In this document: piece after piece, positions 1-6,859 of the stretch
Layout: each line of letters begins with the position of its first letter
How positions within the stretch are numbered: the stretch's first letter is position 1
Source: Alphaproteobacteria bacterium
GTDB taxonomy: Bacteria; Pseudomonadota; Alphaproteobacteria; Rhizobiales; Aestuariivirgaceae
NCBI GenBank assembly: GCA_020441605.1
Contig: JAGRLX010000055.1
Coordinates: 1 to 13,128, forward strand
Reading direction: 5' to 3'
Length of the DNA stretch: 13,128 bases
Notes under the pieces: model-generated
What the model was told of the DNA's origin: nothing
Seen by the model: only the letters and a program-made list of their open reading frames with translations
Database searches by the model: none
Position numbers and translations under genes: made by a program

Positions 1-86
1 TCGAGGTGATGATCCCCAGCGAGGGCCGCAAAGAAGGACCGCGGGCCTTCATGGAGAAGCGCGAACCCGTATTCAAGGGGCGATAG
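1..86 (+). CDS. Enoyl-CoA hydratase/isomerase family protein, C-terminal end only (partial)
   Basis: Only the last 27 codons are present, in the frame beginning at base 3 and ending at TAG 84-86; the gene starts outside the window. The translated end contains EGPRAFMEKREPVFKGR. This matches the usual C-terminal tail of crotonase-fold enoyl-CoA hydratases, in which an EGxRAFxEKRxPxFxGR segment forms the last helix and closes the protein. Members of the family hydrate or isomerise acyl-CoA thioesters in the cytoplasm. The exact substrate cannot be judged from this fragment. The gene lies on the same strand as the oxidoreductase that begins 183 bases downstream and may belong to the same catabolic region. 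The family call is fairly secure from the tail; the role is inference. Confidence 0.7.
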   Translation, partial: EVMIPSEGRKEGPRAFMEKREPVFKGR

Positions 87-269
87 AATATCGATGGGAG
101 CGACGACGTTCTGACCGAGCCTACAGAGTCAATGCGGAGCGTACCGTGTCGTGGTTTGAGCGCCATCAAGATTACCTCGCCGGTGCTATCGTTGATTGGC
201 AAACTCAAAGACGAGTGAGATTGATCGAGCAATGCTGACCTACAGACCGCAGTCGTGGGAAATCCACTT
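87..269. other. Intergenic stretch before the TMADH-like gene
   Basis: These 183 bases separate the hydratase tail from the flavoprotein gene. I see no tRNA, no clear hairpin terminator and no convincing promoter hexamer pair. One frame stays open across the hydratase end and this gap up to a TGA at 233-235. Its translation is rich in arginine and tryptophan, has no recognisable motif and has no start with a Shine-Dalgarno sequence. The part just before the next gene carries TGGGAA (256-261), which supports a GTG start at 270. Confidence 0.4.
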
Positions 270-2369
270 GTGACACGCGACCCACGCTATGACGTTCTCT
301 TTGAACCCATCCGCATTGGCCCGAGAACGGCAAGGAATCGCTTCTATCAGGTTCCTCACTGCAATGGCTCCGGTTCACTTTACCCACACACGCAGGCGGC
401 AATGCGTGGCGTAAAGGCGGAGGGTGGCTGGGCGGTAGTCAATACCGAATGGTGTTCGGTTCACCCGACGTCCGACACACCGCCCGCCGGGGCGTCACGC
501 ATGTGGACGGAGGAGGACATCAAGACCAATGCGCTCCTCACCGACGCCGTACATCGCCACGGTGCACTGGCTGGTTGTGAGCTTGCCCATGCCGGATTGA
601 CGTCTCACAATCACTTTAGCAGGCTTCCAGCGATGGGGCCGTCGCCACGACCCATGCCGCGCCAGGACTTCCCTGGAAACGGCCGCGCCATGACAAAGGA
701 CGATATCCGCGATGTCCGCCGTTGGTACCGGTTGGCCGTGCGCCGCGCCATTCAGGCAGGATATGATCTCGTATACATCTATGTCAGTCACGGCATTACG
801 GTCTTCACCGACTTCTTGTCTCCCCGCATCAACCGACGTACGGATGAGTACGGCGGCAGCATCGAAAACCGTGCCAGGCTGCTGCGGGAGACACTGGACG
901 ACGTCAAGGAGGAAGCAAACGGCCAATGCGCCGTAGCGCTCCGCTTCTGCGTGGACGAGCACCGAGGTGCAACGTCGATTACCGCCGCAGATGGCCGTGC
1001 GGTCGTTGAGATGCTAGCGGAGGTTCCGGACCTTTGGGATGTCAATGTCGGTGGACCTGACGACATGCTCACGTCACGTTTCCGCAAGGAAGGATGGCAA
1101 GAGCCGGGAATCTCATTCGTCAAGAAGCTGACAACCAAGCCGGTAGTGGGTGTTGGCCGCTTCACCTGTCCCGATACCATGGTGTCGATGATCCGTCGCG
1201 GTATTCTCGATTTCATCGGCGCCGCGCGACCGTCAATTGCCGATCCGTTCTTGCCCCGCAAGATCGAAGAGGGGCGCATTGATGATATCCGCGAATGTAT
1301 CGGTTGCAACATTTGCCTGGCTTCCAACCAGTTGTCCGTTCCCATCCGCTGTACGCAGAATCCGACGATGTCGGAGGAATGGCGTAGAGGATGGCATCCT
1401 GAACGGATCGAGACTCGTGGAACAGACTCGAAAGTTCTCGTCGTCGGCGCCGGCCCTGCGGGACTCGAAGCAGCACGCGCTGCCGCTGCACGAGGATACC
1501 AAGTGGCACTTGCAGAGGCCACTCGCGATCTCGGCGGTCATCTGAATGGAATTTGCCGTCTGCCAGGCCTCGCTGAATGGCTGCGGGTTCGCGACTGGCG
1601 TGTCGGTCAACTCGAGAAGATGGGCAATGTCGAAATCTTCCGGGAAAGCCGTCTCGACGCGGCTCAGATCCTGGAACTCGGCTACGAGCACGTCATCGTT
1701 GCCACTGGTGCCAGATGGCGTGGCGATGGGATCGGCTTGAGCAACTTCGTTCCAATTCCCGGGCACGACCGGCCAACAATCCTAACGCCTGACGATTTGC
1801 TAGCTGGCGCAAACATTCAATCACCGGTCATCGTCTTTGACGACGACTCCTATGTGATGGGCGGCGCAATCGCCGAGCATCTCGCGCAACGCGGGCATAC
1901 GGTCACCCTGGTGACGCCCGCCTCTCATGTCTCGTCGTGGACTCAATTCACATTTGAGCACATCGAAATCCACAAGCGCCTCGTGGCAGCCGGGGTCGAC
2001 GTGATCCTCAACCACAATCTGACACAGATCGATGACGGAGGAGTGAAGCTCTCAGGTGTCTTTGGGGAATCGGCGATTCACCGCGATGCTGAAAGCATCG
2101 TGCTGGTAACGATGAGGACATCAAACGACGAGTTATTCCAGGGATTGGGGAATCGAATTTGGCCAGAAACAGGGTCTGCGATCAAGACAGTTACCTTCGT
2201 TGGCGACTGCCATGTGCCGGGTCTCATAGCAGAGGCCATCTTCAGTGGTCATCGTGCAGCACGTGAACTTGATCGCGCTTACGTTACGGATCTTCCCTTT
2301 AGAGTCGAGCAGGTTCCCGCAGGCTTTGACCCACCATTTCCTTGGACAACACCGACCCAACAGCCATGA
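270..2369 (+). CDS. Trimethylamine dehydrogenase-family FMN/4Fe-4S/ADP-binding oxidoreductase, substrate unknown
   Basis: This 699-residue protein matches trimethylamine dehydrogenase (TMADH, about 730 residues) along its whole length. An old-yellow-enzyme TIM barrel (about 1-335) is followed by a 4Fe-4S motif with Cys343, Cys346, Cys349 and Cys361, then a Rossmann region with GAGPAG near 390. NRFYQVPHC places Cys31 where TMADH Cys30 forms the covalent 6-S-cysteinyl-FMN link. Tyr171 and His174 match the catalytic Tyr169/His172, and the flavin-contacting Arg is kept in ALRF. The TMADH trimethylammonium cage (Tyr60, Trp264, Trp355) is not kept: Trp61 and Asn353 occupy two positions, and the third lies in a loop about four residues shorter (261-268). 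The substrate is therefore probably another amine or related compound, with electrons perhaps passing to ETF. The GTG at 270 is preferred over one at 255: it has an upstream GGGAA, starts with TRDPRYD like TMADH, and puts Cys31 one residue off Cys30, as expected when Met is counted. The family call is strong and the substrate unknown. Confidence 0.88.
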   Translation: MTRDPRYDVLFEPIRIGPRTARNRFYQVPHCNGSGSLYPHTQAAMRGVKAEGGWAVVNTEWCSVHPTSDTPPAGASRMWTEEDIKTNALLTDAVHRHGALAGCELAHAGLTSHNHFSRLPAMGPSPRPMPRQDFPGNGRAMTKDDIRDVRRWYRLAVRRAIQAGYDLVYIYVSHGITVFTDFLSPRINRRTDEYGGSIENRARLLRETLDDVKEEANGQCAVALRFCVDEHRGATSITAADGRAVVEMLAEVPDLWDVNVGGPDDMLTSRFRKEGWQEPGISFVKKLTTKPVVGVGRFTCPDTMVSMIRRGILDFIGAARPSIADPFLPRKIEEGRIDDIRECIGCNICLASNQLSVPIRCTQNPTMSEEWRRGWHPERIETRGTDSKVLVVGAGPAGLEAARAAAARGYQVALAEATRDLGGHLNGICRLPGLAEWLRVRDWRVGQLEKMGNVEIFRESRLDAAQILELGYEHVIVATGARWRGDGIGLSNFVPIPGHDRPTILTPDDLLAGANIQSPVIVFDDDSYVMGGAIAEHLAQRGHTVTLVTPASHVSSWTQFTFEHIEIHKRLVAAGVDVILNHNLTQIDDGGVKLSGVFGESAIHRDAESIVLVTMRTSNDELFQGLGNRIWPETGSAIKTVTFVGDCHVPGLIAEAIFSGHRAARELDRAYVTDLPFRVEQVPAGFDPPFPWTTPTQQP

Positions 2370-3220
2370 TCACATCGCGCGCCTTGGCCACTTCCAACGG
2401 CATCCCCATGATGGGCTTCGGTGTCTATGCTCTCGACGGTGACACGACCCGGGAGGCAGTGGGATTGGCGCTCGAGGCAGGGTACAGGCATTTCGACACG
2501 GCACAGAGCTACAAGAACGAAGCTGATTGCGGGATTGCAATCGCAAGATCCGGTCTTCCGCGCGAGGAAATCTTCATCACGACGAAGGTAACACCGAGGA
2601 ATTACGCGGTTGGAAAGATGCTGGGCAGTGTCTACGAGAGCCTAGATCGTCTGCGTGTAGATTGCATCGACCTGTTGCTCATCCACTACCCATCACCATG
2701 GGACCAAATCCCGATGGAGGTATACCTCGAACAGCTCCTGGCGGTTCAGCAGGCTGGCCTGGCCTCGCTCATCGGGGTTTCAAATTTCACCATTGCTCAG
2801 GTCGACCGTGCCCTGAAACTATTGGGCCGGGATAATCTTGCGACCAACCAGGTGGAAATCCATGTCTTTATGCAGAACAGAAAGATCGTCGATCATTGTC
2901 GTACCGTCGGCGTACCAACTACGGCCTACTGCGCCTTGGCGCGCGGTGCCTTGTTGGGAGCGCCCGAAGCTCAACTTGGCCCTCATCCCATTCTGCAGGA
3001 GATCGCAGATGCCCATGATGCGACAGTCGCACAGATCGGCCTGTCATTTCTCATGCATGAAGGGCACGTTGTTCTCTCGAGCGCGACCCAGAAGGACCAG
3101 ATCGAGTCGAATTTCGCGGCAACGAATGTCAGGCTCACACAGGAAGAGTTTATGCGCCTGCGTTCTCTTGACATGAACAAGCGCATTGTCGAATGGCCGT
3201 ATTTTCCAATCTTTGACTGA
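2366..3220 (+). CDS. Aldo/keto reductase, DkgA/DkgB-like
   Basis: This 284-residue protein is a typical cytoplasmic aldo/keto reductase, a TIM-barrel enzyme that reduces aldehydes or ketones with NADPH. The catalytic tetrad is visible: Asp44 and Tyr49 in GYRHFDTAQSYKNE, Lys74 in FITTKV and His107 in LLLIHYP. The GVSNF signature of the family follows near residue 140. The length is close to that of 2,5-diketo-D-gluconate reductases, the nearest well-known relatives, but their substrate should not be assumed here. The ATG at 2366 overlaps the TGA of the flavoprotein gene (ATGA), which is usual for translational coupling. A TTG at 2342 in the same frame would add eight residues and looks less likely. 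The coupling suggests it acts on a carbonyl product or partner of the upstream oxidoreductase, for instance an aldehyde released by oxidative dealkylation; that is inference. Confidence 0.87.
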   Translation: MITSRALATSNGIPMMGFGVYALDGDTTREAVGLALEAGYRHFDTAQSYKNEADCGIAIARSGLPREEIFITTKVTPRNYAVGKMLGSVYESLDRLRVDCIDLLLIHYPSPWDQIPMEVYLEQLLAVQQAGLASLIGVSNFTIAQVDRALKLLGRDNLATNQVEIHVFMQNRKIVDHCRTVGVPTTAYCALARGALLGAPEAQLGPHPILQEIADAHDATVAQIGLSFLMHEGHVVLSSATQKDQIESNFAATNVRLTQEEFMRLRSLDMNKRIVEWPYFPIFD

Positions 3221-3239
3221 GGCGGAGACCAACAATGTC

Positions 3240-4400
3240 ATGGTAGCCGGAACAACTCCTGTGTTTGGTGTCTGCGAGGATCGCTTCGCCGCTTTGGGCA
3301 AGGTTTTCCAGCGAGCAATCGTCGACAACAGTGACGTTGACGATCGAGAACTCGGCGCGTGCGTCTCAGCGGTCGTCAACGGCAAGACGGTCGTTGATCT
3401 CTGGGGCGGGTACCTAGACCAGGACCGGACAATGCCTTGGCAGAGAGACACGACAGTGTGTGTGTTTTCTGTGACCAAGGCCGTTGCAGCCTTCTGTATT
3501 CATGTGCTTCATGATCGGAAGGTGATCGATATCGATGCGCCGATTGCGGCATATTGGCCGGAATTTGGCCAACATGGAAAGGAAGGTATCACCATCCGAA
3601 TGGTCCTCTCGCACCAGGCGGGATTGCTCTACACTGACGATATTGCTGAAGGCGCATTGTGGCAGTCGGGGGCAATCGAGCGGGTATTGGAGGCGAAGTC
3701 ACCAGAATGGGGTCCTGGAACCGCAGGAGGCTATCATAGTTTCACCTTTGGACCCTTGATTGAGGCAGTGGTGAAGCGCGCGACCGGTCGGACACTCGGT
3801 CAACTTCTTCGCAATGACATTACTGGTCCGCTCGGTCTGGAGTTCGGAATTGGTTTGTCTGACGCCGAGAACCTCTGCTGCTCGGACTTCTTCACAAACG
3901 AAGAGAACGGTACAATAAATGCATTCCGGCACGACAAGGATTCGGCGGTCTACCGTTGTTGGAAAGCATTGCCACGGACTGAGAGCTTCAATTCCGAACA
4001 ATGGCGAAAACGGGAGTTCTCGTCGCTTAACGGGCACGGAAACGCCAGGTCGCTTGCCAGGATTTTCTTCTGCCTCGCCAACAATGGCGAGATCGGCGGT
4101 ATTCGCATGCTCTCATCAGCGCATGTAGACGACATTTCGCGGCCTCAATGGGAGGGAACCGACAGATTCTCCGAGCAGCCCGGGCGCTTCAATTCGGGGT
4201 TTCAGATGTCAAACGAACTCTATCCTTTTGGAGGTCGCAGAGATAATTACGGTTTCTACGGAATTGGCGGCAGCATGGCCTTCTGCGACCCAGTCAACAA
4301 GCTAAGCTTCGCCTACTGCCGTAACAACTGCATTGCAGGTCCGGCTGCGGAGAATCCCGTATCACTGGCTCTCGTCAAAGCGCTCTACGAGTCGCTCTAG
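3240..4400 (+). CDS. Serine hydrolase of the beta-lactamase/EstB esterase family
   Basis: This 386-residue protein has the class C beta-lactamase/penicillin-binding-protein fold used by many esterases. The nucleophile motif is SVTK (Ser77, Lys80), the second motif is the Tyr of GGYHS (Tyr165), and LSHQAGL near 124-130 is typical of the family. The third conserved strand reads FYGIGGSMAF near the C-terminus, with Tyr-Gly where many relatives have His-Gly. No signal peptide is evident, so a cytoplasmic esterase, amidase or lactonase is more likely than a cell-wall enzyme. The start chosen is ATG 3240, with GGCGGAG at 3221-3227 upstream; a TTG at 3186 inside the previous gene would add 18 residues. 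An out-of-frame ATG at 3235 opens only ATG-TCA-TGG-TAG. It follows the aldo/keto reductase by 19 bases and is probably co-transcribed. The true substrate is unknown. Confidence 0.85.
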   Translation: MVAGTTPVFGVCEDRFAALGKVFQRAIVDNSDVDDRELGACVSAVVNGKTVVDLWGGYLDQDRTMPWQRDTTVCVFSVTKAVAAFCIHVLHDRKVIDIDAPIAAYWPEFGQHGKEGITIRMVLSHQAGLLYTDDIAEGALWQSGAIERVLEAKSPEWGPGTAGGYHSFTFGPLIEAVVKRATGRTLGQLLRNDITGPLGLEFGIGLSDAENLCCSDFFTNEENGTINAFRHDKDSAVYRCWKALPRTESFNSEQWRKREFSSLNGHGNARSLARIFFCLANNGEIGGIRMLSSAHVDDISRPQWEGTDRFSEQPGRFNSGFQMSNELYPFGGRRDNYGFYGIGGSMAFCDPVNKLSFAYCRNNCIAGPAAENPVSLALVKALYESL

Positions 4401-4412
4401 CCCCTTAGTCAT

Positions 4413-4449
4413 TGGTGCTGGCACCATGGAGACATAGCGTTATCTCCAT
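4413..4449 (+). terminator. Two adjoining inverted repeats after the hydrolase gene, possible weak terminator
   Basis: Starting 13 bases after the TAG, TGGTGC (4413-4418) and GCACCA (4421-4426) form a tight inverted repeat. It is followed at once by ATGGAGA (4426-4432) and TCTCCAT (4443-4449), a perfect 7-base inverted repeat around a 10-base loop. No run of T follows, only CCTTG, so intrinsic termination is uncertain. The position suits the end of the three-gene transcript. The second repeat could instead be a protein-binding site or part of the neighbouring insertion-sequence remnant. Confidence 0.35.
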
Positions 4450-4526
4450 CCTTGTAGACTGTAGATATGTACGCGCTTGCGATGCATCTTGTTTCATAGC
4501 CCACTTGGACAGGGAGGATGATCTCG

Positions 4527-4583
4527 ATGAACGAGGCAGAGCGTGACATTCAGCGCAAGTTGCGGATCCTGACGCATGCCTAA
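4527..4583 (+). pseudogene. Truncated IS481-like transposase, N-terminal remnant
   Basis: An ATG at 4527 sits nine bases after AGGGAGG (4511-4517), an excellent Shine-Dalgarno sequence, yet the frame stops at TAA 4581-4583 after 18 residues. The peptide MNEAERDIQRKLRILTHA matches, from memory, the N-terminus of IS481-type transposases, which normally continue into a helix-turn-helix (HAE..G....CRYFGIGRxxFYRW). That continuation is absent. In the same frame just past the stop, 4593-4613 reads RRYHLRP, resembling the RKYHLGP segment found further along these proteins, so an internal deletion is possible. No DDE catalytic domain is present and the element is dead. A repeated TGTAGA at 4454-4466 could be what is left of the terminal repeat, since IS481 ends start with TGT; this is a guess. 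Confidence 0.55.
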
Positions 4584-4681
4584 GAGCCGAGGAGGCGCTA
4601 CCATCTACGCCCGTGCGTCACTGTGCCTGATCAAGGTGGAGCTTTCCGCTGGCGAGCAACTGCACTGACTCGGCCGTTGCG

Positions 4682-5215
4682 CTAAATCCGCCGCCAGCGT
4701 TTCCACGCCCACCAGCCGGTAAGGATCAGGAGCAGCGACATGGCGAGGGTCGTGAACACCGACTTCAGAACTGTCGCAGCGCTCGCCAACATTGCCAATT
4801 CGGCATCGGGCGATCCGGCCTGAGACATCAGCATGTCCGCCACCAGCAGGTTTTCAGTCAGGTCGAAGACCATGCCCGGAACGGCGAACAGGGCCAGACT
4901 GGCGCGGAGCCAGGGGGATGTGCAGGGTGCCATGATCCACAGGCCGAGGCCGAGCGTTGCCGCGAGCAGCGGCGGATAGAGGCTGTCGAGCCGATGCTGC
5001 GTCTCGCGGTAGAAGGCGTTGCCTTCGGGCGAGAGCGCGGTCAGAAATGCCTGCGCGTCTTCCAGCGTATAACCTGCGGGCCGCATGTCGAAAGGCATGG
5101 CTCCGCCTGCCTCGGCGGCGATTTTCGGCAGCGACCACAAGACCATCACCAGATAGACGACCGCCGCTGTCGCAAAGCTTGCCCAGAAGGCGGCGATCAG
5201 CCACCGCGGCGTCAC
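4682..5215 (-). CDS. Small membrane protein of unknown function, last gene of the glc-aceB operon
   Basis: I do not recognise this 177-residue protein as a named family. It appears to have about four membrane segments: near 5-26 (LIAAFWASFATAAVVYLVMVL), about 84-101 (PPLLAATLGLGLWIMAP), about 106-124 (LRASLALFAVPGMVFDL) and about 147-168 (LKSVFTTLAMSLLLILTGWW). A soluble loop between the first two contains the region AGYTLEDAQAFLTALSPEGNAFY. It ends in the basic tail WKRWRRI. The GTG at 5215 is chosen because GAGAGG lies about nine bases upstream and the protein then begins just before the first membrane helix. Reading further upstream gives an implausible Arg/Ser-rich leader that overlaps malate synthase. 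It follows aceB by 49 bases on the same strand, so it is probably co-transcribed. A role in the pathway, such as transport or membrane anchoring, is only a possibility. Confidence 0.68.
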   Translation of the reverse strand: MTPRWLIAAFWASFATAAVVYLVMVLWSLPKIAAEAGGAMPFDMRPAGYTLEDAQAFLTALSPEGNAFYRETQHRLDSLYPPLLAATLGLGLWIMAPCTSPWLRASLALFAVPGMVFDLTENLLVADMLMSQAGSPDAELAMLASAATVLKSVFTTLAMSLLLILTGWWAWKRWRRI

Positions 5216-5264
5216 GGCGGCAGACCTCTCGAGCCACCTGGGCGGCCGATGATGTCCGCTCCTG

Positions 5265-6857
5265 TCACATGATCTTCCGATAGGCCGGGATGGTGAGGAA
5301 GGTCTCGAAGGTCTTCGATGTCGACATCGCCTTGAAGATGGCAATCGCTTCCTTGAAACGGCCGCCGACGTAGGCTTCGTCGCCAACCTCGTCCTTCACC
5401 CGCTTCATTTCCTCGACCAGGCATTTGTCGAAAAAGGCCCGCGTCACCTTCTTGCCGTTCTCCAGCTTGGCGCCGAACTTCAGCCACTGCCAGATCTGCG
5501 ATCGCGAGATTTCCGCCGTTGCGGCATCTTCCATCAGATTGTAGATCGGTACCGCGCCGCGTCCGCGCAGCCAAGCCTCGATATATTGCACGCCCACCCG
5601 GATGTTCTCGCGGAATCCGTCCTCGGTCTTGGTGCCCTTGTGGATCTCCAGAAGCTCTTTCTGGCCCACCTTGACATCCTCGCGCGCCACATAGAGCTGA
5701 TTGGGGGTCGGCATCAGTTCGTTGAACACCTTCATGGCGACGGGAACCAGGTCCGGATGCGCCACCCAGGTGCCATCGTGGCCGTTGCGCGCCTCGCGTT
5801 CCTTGTCAGCCTTCACTTTGTCGAGGGCGATCTGGTTGGCCTCGGGGTCCTTGCGATTTGGGATCTGCGCCGCCATGCCGCCCATGGCGAAGCAGCCGCG
5901 GCGGTGGCAGGTCCTGATCAGCAGCGCCGAATAGGCCGCCAGGAAGGCCTTGGACATCACAACCTGTGACCGATCGGGTAGCACATAGGCCTTGTTGTTG
6001 GCGAGCGTCTTGATGAACGAGAAGATGTAGTCCCAGCGGCCGCAATTGAGGCCGGCCATGTGATCGCGCAGCTCGTAGATGATCTCGTCCATTTCGAAGG
6101 CCGCGGGCAGCGTCTCGATCAGCACCGTGGCCTTGATCGTGCCCAATGGCAGGCCAAGGCGGCTCTGGGCCAGCACGAAGGCGCTGTTCCATAGCCGCGC
6201 CTCCAGGTGGCTCTCCATCTTCGGCAGGTAGAAGTAGGGGCCGGAGCCCTTGGCCAGCGCCGTCTTGGCATTGTGGAAGACATAGAGGCCGAAGTCGAAG
6301 AGGCCGCCGGACACGGGCTTGCCATCGACCTTCATGTGGGCCTCGTCGAGGTGCCAGCCGCGCGGCCGTACCATCAGCACCGCGGGCTTCTGGCCCAGCG
6401 CATAGCGCTTGCCGGTCGCTGGGTCGGTGTACTCCATGGCGCTGGTCCAGCGGTCCATGAGATTGATCTGGCCCTGCAGCATGTTGTCCCAGGTCGGCGA
6501 ATTCGAATCCTCGAAATCGGTCATGAAGACCTTGGCGCCGGAATTGAGCGCATTGATCACCATCTTGCGGTCGGTCGGCCCGGTGATTTCCACCCGGCGG
6601 TCCTGCATGTCGGGCGGAATGGGGGCGACCTTCCAGTCACCGGCGCGGATCGACGCGGTTTCCGGCAAGAAGTCCGGCAGCATGCCCTTGTCGAACAGCT
6701 TCTGCCGCTCCTTGCGTCGGGCAAGAAGGCGCTGGCGTTCGGCATCGAAGGTCCGGTGCAGTTCGGCAACGAAGGCGATGGCCTCAGTGGTCAGAACCCT
6801 GTCGTAGTCCTTCTTCGCCTTCACCGTGAAGGTGATGCCTTTCGGTAGTCTTGCCAT
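5265..6857 (-). CDS. aceB: Malate synthase, A type
   Basis: Malate synthase condenses glyoxylate with acetyl-CoA to give malate and CoA in the cytoplasm. The 530-residue length fits the A isoform (about 533) rather than the G isoform (about 720). VRPRGWHLDEAH holds Arg166, matching the catalytic Arg of E. coli malate synthase A. Glu248 in LIETLPAAFEMDEI and Asp276 in GRWDYIFSF match the two Mg2+ ligands. Asp444 in MEDAATAEISRSQIW matches the catalytic base. All key residues are therefore present and the protein looks intact. The ATG at 6857 lies two bases after the glcF stop; a GTG two codons earlier overlaps that stop and is a less likely start. Directly downstream of glcDEF, the enzyme removes the glyoxylate those subunits make. 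No isocitrate lyase gene is visible, so the context is glycolate use rather than the glyoxylate shunt itself. Confidence 0.95.
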   Translation of the reverse strand: MARLPKGITFTVKAKKDYDRVLTTEAIAFVAELHRTFDAERQRLLARRKERQKLFDKGMLPDFLPETASIRAGDWKVAPIPPDMQDRRVEITGPTDRKMVINALNSGAKVFMTDFEDSNSPTWDNMLQGQINLMDRWTSAMEYTDPATGKRYALGQKPAVLMVRPRGWHLDEAHMKVDGKPVSGGLFDFGLYVFHNAKTALAKGSGPYFYLPKMESHLEARLWNSAFVLAQSRLGLPLGTIKATVLIETLPAAFEMDEIIYELRDHMAGLNCGRWDYIFSFIKTLANNKAYVLPDRSQVVMSKAFLAAYSALLIRTCHRRGCFAMGGMAAQIPNRKDPEANQIALDKVKADKEREARNGHDGTWVAHPDLVPVAMKVFNELMPTPNQLYVAREDVKVGQKELLEIHKGTKTEDGFRENIRVGVQYIEAWLRGRGAVPIYNLMEDAATAEISRSQIWQWLKFGAKLENGKKVTRAFFDKCLVEEMKRVKDEVGDEAYVGGRFKEAIAIFKAMSTSKTFETFLTIPAYRKIM

Positions 6858-6859
6858 GG

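Larger units (their letters stand above)
4401..4681. other. Junction between accessory block and glycolate operon, no intact gene
   Basis: This 281-base stretch lies between the convergent ends of the serine hydrolase gene (+) and the small membrane protein gene (-). It contains the two inverted repeats and the transposase remnant described separately. From about 4620 to 4681 I see no coding signal, no tRNA and no clear terminator for the minus-strand operon. The transposase debris marks this as a rearrangement point where the left block may have been joined to the right block. Confidence 0.5.

Noticed and set aside
2..235. Long open frame crossing the hydratase tail and the gap before the TMADH-like gene
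   Set aside because: It has no start with a Shine-Dalgarno sequence and no recognisable motif, and it overlaps the better-supported hydratase end. Arg-rich open frames are common by chance in this composition.
788..1522. Minus-strand open frame of 244 codons inside the TMADH-like gene
   Set aside because: It is the shadow of a gene with strong full-length family similarity; its translation is Ser/Arg-rich without domains.
5216..5386. N-terminal extension of the small membrane protein
   Set aside because: It lies over the end of malate synthase and encodes an Arg/Ser/Pro-rich string; the GTG at 5215 has a Shine-Dalgarno sequence and starts at the first membrane helix.
6207..6848. Plus-strand open frame of 213 codons opposite malate synthase
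   Set aside because: Antisense to a conserved enzyme, no ribosome site, low-complexity His/Gly/Val-rich translation.
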